From the NCBI GenBank assembly GCA_934589225.1, contig CAKTNS010000004.1, positions 1 through 64,000 on the forward strand: DNA of 64,000 bases, given 5' to 3'. Under the pieces are notes generated by a model. It was not told the DNA's origin. It worked only from the letters and a program-made list of their open reading frames with translations, and did no database searches. The first letter of the stretch is position 1, and every line of letters begins with the position of its first letter. This document shows positions 33,385 to 41,750 of this stretch, one piece after another. The translations under genes and the position numbers were made by a program. Source of the stretch: an uncultured Oscillospiraceae bacterium (lineage in GTDB: Bacteria > Bacillota > Clostridia > Oscillospirales > Oscillospiraceae).

Positions 33385-34407
33385 CTACACCTCTTTCTTT
33401 CGCAGCATCCACAGGAAGAAGGGGGCGCCCAGCAGAGCCATGATGATGCCAACGGGAATTTCCGAGGGCTTCATCACCACCCTGCCAACCATATCACACA
33501 GGGTAAGAATGGCGGCACCGCCCAGTGCGGAGGCGGGCATCAAATACCGATAGTCAGAGCCGATGTACAACCGCATAATGTGTGGCACGCACAGGCCCAC
33601 AAAGCTGATCAGCCCTGCAACGGACACAGCAGAGGCTGCCAGCAGAGAGGACACGGCAATGAGCAGAATGCGAACCCTGTCCACATTGATGCCCAGGCTG
33701 GTCGCCAGCTCATCGCCCATCATAAGGACATTGAGCTTATTGGAGCACAGCAGGGCGCAGGTAATGCCCACCAGAAAGTAGGGCGTAACCATTCGGACCT
33801 GAGGCCAGCTTCGGGTGGACAGACCGCCTACCATAAACCCTGCCATGCCTTCCAGTGCATCGGGGTAACGAATGATGAGAATGTTATTCACAGCCGCAAG
33901 CACGCTGGACAGGGCAACACCGGAGAGAATAAACCGGGTGGGGTTCAGCCCCCCCTTCCAGGCAAAAATGAAAATCAAAAAGGTGGTTGCCATCGCTCCC
34001 AGGAATGCGCCCATGGGCACCACCGAGGAGGACACGGAAAAGCACATACACATCACGTAGGTAGCCGTGGAAGCACCGGTGGTAACACCCAGTACGCTGG
34101 GGGAGGCCATGGGGTTTCGCATCATGCCCTGCATAATCGCACCGGATAATGCGAGGCTGGAACCTACGATGCAGGCAAGAATGTTCCGGGGAAAGCGAAC
34201 CTCCCGGATGATCACCGAGAACATACCGCTGTCCTGGTGGCGGAAGATGATGGAGAAAATGTCCTTGGGGGATACATCCACTGCTCCATACACATTGCTT
34301 GCCAGGAAGATGCCGCACAGAGATACGGCAAGAATTACAAGTTTTAGGATGTTCTTCCGGTGCGTGGAACGGGATACGGCTTGTGCCGTAGCGTTTGGGT
34401 TCGCCAT
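33385..34407 (-). CDS. FecCD/BtuC-type ABC transporter permease
   Basis: This 340-residue protein has about nine to ten membrane segments and FecCD family motifs: R-E-V-R-F-P-R-N-I-L-A near residue 68, S-G-A-I-M-Q-G-M-M-R-N-P-M-A-S-P near 87-102, and G-L-I-S-F-V-G-L-C-V-P-H near 265. It forms the channel of an importer for iron-siderophore, haem or corrinoid. The ATG overlaps the stop of the binding-protein gene by one base (TAATG). Confidence 0.94.
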   Translation of the reverse strand: MANPNATAQAVSRSTHRKNILKLVILAVSLCGIFLASNVYGAVDVSPKDIFSIIFRHQDSGMFSVIIREVRFPRNILACIVGSSLALSGAIMQGMMRNPMASPSVLGVTTGASTATYVMCMCFSVSSSVVPMGAFLGAMATTFLIFIFAWKGGLNPTRFILSGVALSSVLAAVNNILIIRYPDALEGMAGFMVGGLSTRSWPQVRMVTPYFLVGITCALLCSNKLNVLMMGDELATSLGINVDRVRILLIAVSSLLAASAVSVAGLISFVGLCVPHIMRLYIGSDYRYLMPASALGGAAILTLCDMVGRVVMKPSEIPVGIIMALLGAPFFLWMLRKKEV

Positions 34408-35414
34408 TAGGCTTCGGGGAACAGGTCGGGATACAGGAAGGCAGCCAGCTGCTCATAAGCCTCAGCGTACCGGCTGTTGGGCTTGTACATATAAATGCTC
34501 ACATCCAGATGACGATACCGGCCTTCTTTGTAAGCAGTCAGGTCCGTAAAGCCAGGCCAGCTCAGGGTACGCTCCACAGCTGCCTCCTGGTCGGCACCGC
34601 CACCGGCACAAAGAATGAACTGGGGGTCAATTTCCAGAAGCTTTTCCATACTGAACTCGTACTTTTCCTTGGTGATATCTCCATCGGGATAGGACAGAAG
34701 CTTTACGTTCAAATCCCGAAGCATGCTGCCGCACATGGTCGTGGCGGAAGTGAAGGAGGGGGTGGTGGTGGGCATAATCAGCACGGCTTCCACGGAGTGA
34801 CCGGCAACCTTTTCCCGAACGGCATCCACACGGGCCTTTACATCCACGGCACAAGTCTTATACAGGTCGGGGCGGTCGGTAATATCTGTGAAGATTTTCA
34901 CCAAATCCACATACTGCTCTACGGTGTTGTAGTTGTATAACAGGCAGGGCACACCGGCGGCTTCCAGCAGTTCTGCCATTTCTACATCGGCTTTGGTATT
35001 GTTCATAATCACCAGGTCCGGCTCTGCTGCCAGAATGATCTCGGCACTGATGTCACCGCCGTCGGCCAGCACAGGGACGGCTTCCAATTCCTGGGACAAT
35101 GTGTAGGAGGAATACACGTCTCTGCGGTATACCAGAGTGCCGCCGCACTCATACCACAGAGGACAGTAAGAGCCGTAGGTACACACCACCCGCTGGGGAT
35201 TCTTGGCTACGGTGATTTCTTTGTCCCGGCCATCGACAAAGGTCACGGTTTCCGGCTGGGCCGCTTCGGTGGCTGTTTCGGCAGCAGCCTGGGTTACCTG
35301 TTCGGTGGGAACCTGTTCGGTGGGGGCGGTGGCCTGGGGCGCAGCCTGGCCGCAGGCAGTCAGGAGCAGAGTCAGGCAGAGAAATGTCAGGAGAATTTTG
35401 CTGATTTTTTTCAT
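34407..35414 (-). CDS. Periplasmic-type metal-chelate/corrinoid binding lipoprotein (FecB/BtuF fold)
   Basis: This 335-residue lipoprotein has a signal peptide with lipobox L-L-T-A-C (C21), a Thr/Gln/Glu-rich linker, and a PF01497-type helical-backbone binding domain starting at V-T-F-V-D-G-R-D-K-E-I-T-V. Characteristic segments include N-P-Q-R-V-V near residue 72, A-E-P-D-L-V-I near 130 and E-I-D-P-Q-F-I-L near 262. As first gene after the cobalamin riboswitch it probably binds a corrinoid or related chelate. GAGGTG precedes the ATG. Confidence 0.9.
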   Translation of the reverse strand: MKKISKILLTFLCLTLLLTACGQAAPQATAPTEQVPTEQVTQAAAETATEAAQPETVTFVDGRDKEITVAKNPQRVVCTYGSYCPLWYECGGTLVYRRDVYSSYTLSQELEAVPVLADGGDISAEIILAAEPDLVIMNNTKADVEMAELLEAAGVPCLLYNYNTVEQYVDLVKIFTDITDRPDLYKTCAVDVKARVDAVREKVAGHSVEAVLIMPTTTPSFTSATTMCGSMLRDLNVKLLSYPDGDITKEKYEFSMEKLLEIDPQFILCAGGGADQEAAVERTLSWPGFTDLTAYKEGRYRHLDVSIYMYKPNSRYAEAYEQLAAFLYPDLFPEA

Positions 35415-35448
35415 TGTCTTTCACCTCATAAAGGATTTGTTTTGGGTG

Positions 35449-35518
35449 AAAAGCAGAAAAAGTGCGTTGCAAAAGACTGGTAACATCAAATAAGATGCAA
35501 ACCTGCCCTATGCAACGC
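35449..35518 (-). terminator. Riboswitch expression-platform terminator
   Basis: On the minus strand GCGTTGCA (from 35518) pairs with TGCAACGC (ending 35464), followed by ACTTTTTCTGCTTTT. It lies between the cobalamin aptamer and the first gene and would stop transcription when ligand is bound. Confidence 0.82.
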
Positions 35519-35592
35519 CTAGCAATCTATGTTCGCCATAACCACCCTCCGAAAGTCCGCAGAGGCTGGGGCTACTGCTGCAAGCAGGGAAT

Positions 35593-35779
35593 ACAGGCAA
35601 GTATCTGGCTTACAGCCTGCCAACATGGCTTCTCCAATTTCTTTATCCATGCTTCCCGAAATCTCCGGCAGCACAGCAATTGGATTTAACGGCTGAATAC
35701 AGTAACGGCTTTGCGTGGGATTCTCACCCACTTCCTTATTAAATGCTGCGTCCAAAATCCGGCAGCACAGCATACCTGT
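35593..35779 (-). promoter_or_regulatory. Cobalamin riboswitch
   Basis: Read on the minus strand, the leader has the conserved B12 core: AATAAGGAAGTGGGTGAGAA, then TCCCACGC, then GCCGTTACTGTA, and near the 3' end GTAAGCCAGATACTTGCC. The outer P1 stem is ACAGG (35779-35775) with CCTGT (35597-35593). Binding of adenosyl- or methylcobalamin normally turns such operons off. It controls the transporter plus nitrogenase-like genes. A possible promoter (TGAACA, 16 bp, TAGACT) lies just upstream near 35790-35817. Confidence 0.93.
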
Positions 35780-36016
35780 GATCCATATATATCAGTCTAT
35801 TGTGAAAACGAACTTTGTTCATTATTTCACCGTTTCTGCATGATACCACGCTCTGCACGGGATGGCAAGGAGAATTTGTAGGAATGGAACAAATTGTATA
35901 CATTTCACAAAACAGATGCAGGGTTTTTGTAGGAAATTGAGGTGTCCATCGGTATTCTCCGCACTTGTACCGGTATTTGCAAATCCGTCAACATTGATGG
36001 AACGACCGGACATTTT

Positions 36017-36262
36017 TCACAGTATTTTCTCACAAAATGGGTGGCGGCAGGTATAGAGAAACACGCCGACCCAGCTGCCAAGAACCGGCAGCCCTGCAAA
36101 GACCACCATCCAGTCCGGGCGCCCAAGGGCAAAGAAGGAAAGCACCCTCCAAAGCCCCAAGCCAACCAGAGCGGAGAGCACACTGACAGCCCAGACAAAC
36201 ACGGCACATTTTTTCTCGGCAGCCCAGTGCTGAGCGTTGATATTTTTCCAAAGCCAAACCAT
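36017..36262 (-). CDS. Small two-helix membrane protein
   Basis: This 81-residue frame has two predicted membrane helices (about residues 18-42 and 48-70) and a charged N-terminus, M-V-W-L-W-K-N-I. AAGGAG lies 9 bases before the ATG. No family was recognised. It lies upstream of the cobalamin riboswitch on the same strand but separated by about 240 bases, so it is probably not part of that operon. It could be a small accessory membrane protein. Confidence 0.5.
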   Translation of the reverse strand: MVWLWKNINAQHWAAEKKCAVFVWAVSVLSALVGLGLWRVLSFFALGRPDWMVVFAGLPVLGSWVGVFLYTCRHPFCEKIL

Positions 36263-36352
36263 AAATTTTTTCTCCTTATTTTTTGCATTTGTTTGGGAAC
36301 AAAATACAATGATAGACACATTGAATACAGGGTATTTCGGAACAAATGTATT

Positions 36353-36862
36353 GTAGGGGCGGCAATCTGCCGCCCGCCACGCCCCGAATATAACCTGTGC
36401 GGATGAATGGTACCACCTCTCGACAATGTCATTCCGAGCGGAGTGAAACGGAGCCGAGGAATCTACTCAAGCAGCAATAATATCTTGCGTATTGTAAAAC
36501 TTGCAACTTGGGAAGATCCCTCCACTCCATTTCATTTCGGTTGGAATGACAAGTCGGTGGGTGGTTCCATTCATCCACACGGGTTGCATTCGTTACGGTG
36601 TCATGGCGATGAATCATCGCCGCTACAGTGGGTGTACCATGTATCGGGTCATACCGTTCAACCGCACAGGTTATACATCCAACGTGGCGGGCGGCAGATT
36701 GCCGCCCCTACATCAAATTTGTGTTGATTTCCGCTTGCTTTGACGAATCTATCATTGTTTTGCGCTCTAATAAATCTAAAAAACGTTACATGCACTCTCC
36801 AAAATTGTCAATTGTCAATTGTCCATTGTCAATTAAGAAATAACTGTCAACTGTCAACTGTC
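36353..36862 (+). repeat. Left arm of ~500 bp inverted repeat flanking the phosphate genes
   Basis: This non-coding composite unit reads, in order: a GGGGCGGC hairpin, AACCTGTGCGGATGAATGG, a TGTCATTCCGAG inverted-repeat unit (36427-36552), an ATGGCGATGAATCATCGCCG palindrome near 36602-36622, a second GGGCGGC hairpin, a 90-base unique stretch, and CTGTCAA heptamers. The same order appears in reverse complement at 40841-41337 with high similarity throughout. Confidence 0.85.
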
Positions 36863-36928
36863 AACTGTCAACTGTCAACTCTCGTCCCTCACCATACCCC
36901 CGCCCCGTAAAGACCGCAATCACGTTTT
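36862..36928 (+). other. Spacer with CTGTCAA heptamers
   Basis: Four to five tandem CTGTCAA units run at 36846-36880, then a C-rich stretch leads to the Pho-box cluster. No gene is seen. Confidence 0.5.
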
Positions 36929-37010
36929 TGTAAAGCGGCGGTAAAGATTGTAAATTTTACACAGCCTTTACACAGATGCCTCTACCGGCTTTACACACCG
37001 GGGCTAGAAT
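36929..37010 (+). promoter_or_regulatory. Pho-box-like repeats and promoter
   Basis: TTTACA hexamers occur at 36956-36961, 36967-36972 (11-bp spacing) and 36990-36995, and the reverse orientation TGTAAA/GGTAAA at 36929, 36940 and 36949. The last TTTACA ends 9 bases before TAGAAT (37005-37010), a good -10, with no -35 match. This fits activation by a PhoB/PhoP-type regulator such as the one encoded downstream. Confidence 0.7.
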
Positions 37011-37036
37011 AGGGCCATATAGAAAAAAGGAGTGTA

Positions 37037-38812
37037 ATGTTCATGGATATATTCGGCGTCCTGAATCTGATTGGGGGTCTGGCCCTGTTTTTGTTTGGTA
37101 TGTCTACCATGGGGGACGGGCTGGTGCAGCTGTCCGGGGGCAGGCTGGAGAAAATTCTGGAGAAGCTGACCAAGAAAAAGAGCATGGCGGTGCTGCTGGG
37201 ATTGCTGGTCACGGCGGTGATCCAGTCCTCTTCCGCAACCACCGTCATGGTGGTGGGCTTCGTCAATTCCGGCATTATGAATCTGACCCAGGCGGTGGGC
37301 ATCATCATGGGTGCCAACATCGGCACCACCGTCACCTCCTGGCTTCTGTCCCTGACGGGCATTGAGGGCAGCAATCTGTTTTTAAAGCTTTTAAAGCCCA
37401 GCTCCTTCTCTCCTGTTCTGGCGGCGGTGGGCGTGGTGCTCACCATGACCGCCGGGGAGAATGACAAGAAGAAAAACATCGGCTCCATCCTGGTGGGCTT
37501 TGCGGTGCTGATGTTCGGCATGGAGACCATGAGCGGCTCCGTGGCCCCTCTGGCGGAGAATCCCCGGTTTACCGGCATTCTTACCGCCTTTTCCAATCCC
37601 GTTCTGGGGTTGCTGGCGGGCCTGGTGCTGACGGCGGTGATCCAGTCCTCCTCTGCCTCCGTGGGCATTTTGCAGGCCCTGTGCGTGACGGGGGTTGTCA
37701 ACTATGGCACGGCCATTCCCATTATCATGGGCCAGAACATCGGCACCTGCGTCACGGCCCTGCTCTCCGGCATGGGGGCCAGCAAAAACGCAAAAAGAGC
37801 ATCCCTCATTCATCTTTATTTTAATTTGATTGGCACTTTGCTGTTTCTTGTGGTATTCTATGGATTGAACAGCTTCCTGCACTTCCCCTTCCTGGCAAAT
37901 ACCGCCGGGGCGGCGGACATTGCCGTGATCCACAGCCTCTTTAACATCGGCTGCACCATGGTGCTCTATCCCTTCTCCGGGGCGCTTGTTAAGCTGGCGG
38001 AGCTGTCCATCCCCAATGGGGAGGAGAAGAGCGCCTCTTCCCGGCCTGCGGCCTTGCAGGCTCTTGATGAGCGGTTCCTGGACCGGCCGGGCTTTGCCAT
38101 GAACCTTTGTAAGGAAGCGGTGGACCATATGGCGGACCTGGCCCGGAATTCCTTCCAGCTGGCCATGGGACTGCTGGAAGAATACTCCGATACGGACTTA
38201 AACCGGGTCATCGCCATGGAGCAGGAGGCGGACAGCTATGAAGACGTACTGGGGACTTATCTTGTCAAGCTCTCCGGACGGGATTTAAGCAAGGCTGACA
38301 GCAGAACCCTTTCCATACTGCTTCACTGCATCAACGATTTTGAGCGGATCTCGGACCACGCCATCAACGTGGCGGAGTCTGCCCGGGAGCTGGGGCAGAA
38401 GGGGCTGACCCTGTCCCCGGACAGCCGGAAGGAGCTGGCGGTGTACGGTCAGGCGGTGGCGGATATTCTGGACTTGACGGTATCGGTCTTCGCCGCCGAC
38501 GATACGGAGCGGGCCAAGGGGGTAGAGCCCTTGGAAGAGGTCATCGACGATCTGAGCAACGAAATGCGCGCCCGGCATATTGAGCGGCTGCGCCGGGGCA
38601 CCTGTTCCCTGGAGGCGGGGCTCATTCTGGAGGACATTCTCACGGGCTACGAGCGGGTGTCGGACCACTGCTCCAATGTGGCGGTGTGCATGATCGAAAT
38701 TCACGCCGACGAATACGAAACCCATGAATACCTGAATCTGACCACCAAGGGCAGCAGCCCCTGGTTCCAGAAGGAATACGCAAAACGCAAGCAGGAGTAT
38801 CTGCTTCCCTGA
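37037..38812 (+). CDS. Na/Pi cotransporter family protein with PhoU-like domain
   Basis: This 591-residue protein has two NptA-type repeats, each with the Q-S-S-S-A motif (V-I-Q-S-S-S-A-T-T near residue 59; V-I-Q-S-S-S-A-S-V near 202), and a C-terminal PhoU-like helical domain from about residue 345. It should import phosphate with sodium. The ATG at 37037 has AAGGAG 4 bases upstream; an ATG at 37043 is possible. Pho-box-like repeats precede it and phoB/phoR-like genes follow, so it is likely induced in phosphate limitation. Confidence 0.92.
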   Translation: MFMDIFGVLNLIGGLALFLFGMSTMGDGLVQLSGGRLEKILEKLTKKKSMAVLLGLLVTAVIQSSSATTVMVVGFVNSGIMNLTQAVGIIMGANIGTTVTSWLLSLTGIEGSNLFLKLLKPSSFSPVLAAVGVVLTMTAGENDKKKNIGSILVGFAVLMFGMETMSGSVAPLAENPRFTGILTAFSNPVLGLLAGLVLTAVIQSSSASVGILQALCVTGVVNYGTAIPIIMGQNIGTCVTALLSGMGASKNAKRASLIHLYFNLIGTLLFLVVFYGLNSFLHFPFLANTAGAADIAVIHSLFNIGCTMVLYPFSGALVKLAELSIPNGEEKSASSRPAALQALDERFLDRPGFAMNLCKEAVDHMADLARNSFQLAMGLLEEYSDTDLNRVIAMEQEADSYEDVLGTYLVKLSGRDLSKADSRTLSILLHCINDFERISDHAINVAESARELGQKGLTLSPDSRKELAVYGQAVADILDLTVSVFAADDTERAKGVEPLEEVIDDLSNEMRARHIERLRRGTCSLEAGLILEDILTGYERVSDHCSNVAVCMIEIHADEYETHEYLNLTTKGSSPWFQKEYAKRKQEYLLP

Positions 38813-38823
38813 GGAGGTTTACA

Positions 38824-39513
38824 ATGGCACTGATCTATGTAGTGGAAGACGACGAAAACATTCGGGAAATTGAGACGATTGCCCTGAAAAACAGCAATTA
38901 TCTGGTAAAATCCTTTGAACGGGCCTCGGATTTTTACAGGGCCCTGGAGGACATTCTGCCGGACCTGGTGCTGCTGGACGTGATGCTGCCGGACGAAAAC
39001 GGCTGCGACATCGTAAGGCGCTTGCGCTCCATGGGCCAGACCCGGCGGCTGCCGGTGATCATGGTCACGGCCAAGACCTCGGAAATGGACATGGTCAAGG
39101 GCTTGGACGACGGGGCCGACGATTACATCCGCAAGCCCTTCTCCGTGATGGAGCTCCTCAGCCGGGTGAAGGCCCTGCTGCGGCGGGCTTCGGAGGAGGG
39201 CGGCAGCCAATTCCAGGTGGGGGCCATCCAGCTGGACAACAACCGCCGGACGGTGCTCTCCGAAGGCAAGAGCGTGGATCTGACCTACAAGGAATATGAG
39301 CTTCTGCGGTATTTTATGGCCAACGCCGGAATCGTACTGTCCAGGGAATCCATTATGCGGAAGGTCTGGGGCACGGAATTTGAAGGGGAGACCCGGACGG
39401 TGGACATGCACGTAAAAACCCTGCGGCAGAAGCTGGGGGCCCCCGGCGGCCAGATCGGCACCGTGCGCAATGTGGGCTATGTGCTGCGCAGCACCCCGGA
39501 GGGGAACCAATGA
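38824..39513 (+). CDS. OmpR/PhoB family response regulator
   Basis: This 229-residue regulator has a receiver domain with phosphoacceptor D52 (L-L-D-V-M-L-P), acidic pocket E8-D9-D10, T/A site V-T-A-K and K in I-R-K-P-F, then a winged-helix DNA-binding domain (residues 130-225, ending V-R-N-V-G-Y-V-L). GAGGAGG precedes the ATG 11 bases after the symporter stop. The context makes it a PhoB/PhoP counterpart for phosphate genes. Confidence 0.93.
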   Translation: MALIYVVEDDENIREIETIALKNSNYLVKSFERASDFYRALEDILPDLVLLDVMLPDENGCDIVRRLRSMGQTRRLPVIMVTAKTSEMDMVKGLDDGADDYIRKPFSVMELLSRVKALLRRASEEGGSQFQVGAIQLDNNRRTVLSEGKSVDLTYKEYELLRYFMANAGIVLSRESIMRKVWGTEFEGETRTVDMHVKTLRQKLGAPGGQIGTVRNVGYVLRSTPEGNQ

Positions 39514-40820
39514 AGCAGAAAATCAATCTGCGCCTGGGGCTTCTGGCCTTTGTGGCCATGGCCCTGACGGTGACGGCCACCAGCCTGGTGTTTTACGACC
39601 TGTTCCGCCAGCAGGTGGCCCGGGACCTGCGGCGCACGGCCTACCTTTTAAGCGAAAGCACGGAGTTTCGTGATTCCCAAAACGTCCCCACCTTTCACAG
39701 CCCGGACATCCGCCTGACCTGGGTGGACGGCCAGGGGAAGGTGCTCTATGATGACGAAGCAGACTCCAAGAGCCTGCCCAACCACCTGGGCCGGCCGGAA
39801 ATTCAGGCGGCCCTGGAAACCGGAGAGGGGGAGATCATCCGGGAATCCGACACCATGAATATGAACACTTTCTACTATGCCCTGCGGCTGGACAACGGCA
39901 CGGTGCTGCGGCTGTCCGTGGATGCCCGGTCCTTTGGCAGCGTCTTTCTGGCGGCGGTGCCGGTGCTGGCGGTGGTGGCGGCGGTGATCTATCTGGTGTG
40001 CCTCCTGCTGGGCCATCTGCTGACAGGACAGCTGGTTGCCCCCATTGAGGACATGGCGGAGCATATAGACGAGCCGGGCCGGGAGCCTGCCTACAAAGAG
40101 CTGGAGCCCTTCGCCCGGAAAATCCGCAGCCAGCATGAAAAAATCCTCTCCGCCGCCAAAAGCCGCCAGGACTTTACGGCCAACGTGTCCCATGAGTTGA
40201 AGACCCCCTTGACCGCCATTTCCGGCTATGCAGAGCTCATTGAAAACAAAATGGTCAATGAAGAGCAGCAGTTCCGGTTTGCCGGAGAAATCCGGAAAAA
40301 CGCCGCTCGCCTTCTGAACCTCATCAACGACATCATCGCCCTGTCAGAGCTGGACGGCACCGCGGAGCCTGCCAAGCTTCAGAGCGTGGAGCTGCTGGGC
40401 CTTGCCAAAGAGGTCTGCGGCAGTTTAAAAGTTTCCGCCATGCAGCGGCAGCTCCGGCTGCAATGCTTCGGCACCCAGGCCAGCGTCATGGGGGACCGGG
40501 AGCTTCTGAAAGAGCTGCTGGAAAACCTGGTGCAAAACGCCATCCGCTACAACCGGGAGGGGGGCTTCGTCCAGGTCACCGTCAAGGAAAACCAGGGCCA
40601 CCCCAGTCTGACCGTAGAAGACAGCGGCATCGGCATCCCGGAGGAAGCCCAGGACCGGGTCTTCGAGCGGTTCTACCGGGTGGACAAAAGCCGCTCCCGG
40701 GAAACCGGCGGCACCGGCTTGGGCCTGGCCATCGTCAAACACATCGCCCAAATCCACGGCGCCCGCATCACCCTGGAAAGCCAACTGGGCCGGGGAACCC
40801 GGATCACGGTGACATTCTGA
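39510..40820 (+). CDS. PhoR-type sensor histidine kinase
   Basis: This 436-residue membrane kinase has two membrane helices (near residues 8-28 and 150-172) enclosing an extracellular sensor domain, then a dimerisation domain with H228 (S-H-E-L-K-T-P-L), and the N (L-V-Q-N-A-I-R-Y-N), G1 (D-S-G-I-G-I), F (F-E-R-F-Y-R-V) and G2 (G-T-G-L-G-L) boxes. A cytoplasmic PAS domain, common in PhoR, is not obvious. The ATG overlaps the regulator stop (ATGA). It would phosphorylate the PhoB-like protein. Confidence 0.93.
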   Translation: MKQKINLRLGLLAFVAMALTVTATSLVFYDLFRQQVARDLRRTAYLLSESTEFRDSQNVPTFHSPDIRLTWVDGQGKVLYDDEADSKSLPNHLGRPEIQAALETGEGEIIRESDTMNMNTFYYALRLDNGTVLRLSVDARSFGSVFLAAVPVLAVVAAVIYLVCLLLGHLLTGQLVAPIEDMAEHIDEPGREPAYKELEPFARKIRSQHEKILSAAKSRQDFTANVSHELKTPLTAISGYAELIENKMVNEEQQFRFAGEIRKNAARLLNLINDIIALSELDGTAEPAKLQSVELLGLAKEVCGSLKVSAMQRQLRLQCFGTQASVMGDRELLKELLENLVQNAIRYNREGGFVQVTVKENQGHPSLTVEDSGIGIPEEAQDRVFERFYRVDKSRSRETGGTGLGLAIVKHIAQIHGARITLESQLGRGTRITVTF

Positions 40821-40840
40821 AAAAAGTTCCCGCTTGTTTG

Positions 40841-41337
40841 AGTTGACAGTTATTTTCGAATTGACAATGGACAATTGACAATTGACAATTTTGAGGAGTG
40901 TAGGGAACGCTTTTGGAATTTATTAGAGTGCAAAACGATGATAGATGCGTCAAAACAAGCGGCAATCAAAACAAATTTGAGTAGGGGCGGCAATCTGCCG
41001 CCCGCCACGTTGGATGTATAACCTGTGCGGTTGAATGGTGTTGCCCAATATACGGTACACCCAATGTAGCGGCGATGATTCATCGCCATGACACCGTAAC
41101 GAATGTAACCCGTGTGGATGAATGGAACCACTTCCGACATGTCATCCCGACCGAAATGAAATGGAGTGGAGGGATCTTCTCAAGTGGCAAGCTTTACCTT
41201 GCGCAGGTTATTTTTGCAACTTGAGTGGATTCCTCCACTCCGCTTGCGCTCCGGTCGGAATGACATAATGGGGGTGGTACCATTCAACCATACAGGTTGT
41301 AATTGCCACGTGGCGGGCGGCTGGTAGCCGCCCCTAC
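40841..41337 (-). repeat. Right arm of ~500 bp inverted repeat flanking the phosphate genes
   Basis: This is the reverse-complement counterpart of 36353-36862, with all submodules in matching order: TTGACAG/TTGACAA heptamers at 40850-40888, the unique stretch, GGGCGGC hairpin (40982-41010), GGCGATGATTCATCGCC palindrome, TGTCATCCCGACCG unit (41138-41268), and a terminal hairpin (41310-41337). No gene is seen. Confidence 0.85.
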
Positions 41338-41423
41338 AGGCGTGGTACTGTTTTAACCGCAGAGCTTCCTTGACAGAAAAAAGGCATGGCCCCAGGTATT
41401 TATGGGTCATGCCTTGTTTTTGC

Positions 41424-41452
41424 TTGCAATTTGTTGAATTGCGTGTTATGCT
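41424..41452 (+). promoter_or_regulatory. Promoter of the type I toxin mRNA
   Basis: TTGCAA (41424-41429), a 17-bp spacer and TATGCT (41447-41452) would start an RNA near 41459, at GGTGCTACCAGTA. The leader then forms a CCCCC/GGGGG hairpin (41521-41525 with 41538-41542) that covers the toxin's ribosome binding site. Confidence 0.7.
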
Positions 41453-41549
41453 GTCTATGGTGCTACCAGTACCCCGGTAGGCGGTTCCCCCGGATTTCTT
41501 TCGGGGGTGATGCTTCTTTGCCCCCAATTGAAAGAGAGGGGGTGCGAAT

Positions 41550-41642
41550 ATGGTTACATGGCAGGATTTAATTGCTTTCTGTATCCTGATCGTCGCGATT
41601 ATCTCCCTGGTTCTCCAGGCCGTCGATAATAAGAAGAAGTAA
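41550..41642 (+). CDS. Small hydrophobic type I toxin (holin-like toxin family)
   Basis: This 30-residue peptide starts M-V-T-W-Q-D-L-I-A-F, has one hydrophobic helix (about residues 7-24), and ends D-N-K-K-K. It matches the putative holin-like toxin peptides common in Firmicutes, which insert into the membrane when expressed without their antisense RNA. GAGAGGGGG lies before the ATG but is held in a leader hairpin. Its last codons lie within the terminator hairpin of a convergent antisense RNA. Confidence 0.82.
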   Translation: MVTWQDLIAFCILIVAIISLVLQAVDNKKK

Positions 41643-41715
41643 CCGCTGCCTCCACGCTGACGGTTACTTCTTAACATAACGCTGGGGGAACCGACCTACT
41701 GGTAGCACCCTTTGT
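41628..41715 (-). ncRNA. Antisense antitoxin RNA
   Basis: A convergent RNA from about 41715 to 41628 begins GGGTGCTACCAGTAGGTCGG and ends in a stem (AAGAAGTAACCG with CGGTTACTTCTT) whose 3' arm is complementary to the toxin's last codons and stop. Such 3'-overlapping antisense RNAs (as in TxpA/RatA) block toxin translation or trigger decay of its mRNA. A near-identical solitary copy lies at 8042-8128. Confidence 0.78.
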
Positions 41716-41721
41716 ATCTAT

Positions 41722-41750
41722 ACTATACCTCAAAATCGATTTGTTGTCAA
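41722..41750 (-). promoter_or_regulatory. Promoter of the antitoxin RNA
   Basis: On the minus strand TTGACA (41750-41745), a 17-bp spacer and TATAGT (41727-41722) form a consensus promoter, stronger than the toxin promoter. Confidence 0.85.

Noticed and set aside
36846..36880. Heptamer array as possible CRISPR
   Set aside because: Units are 7 bp, contiguous and without spacers. No cas genes are present.
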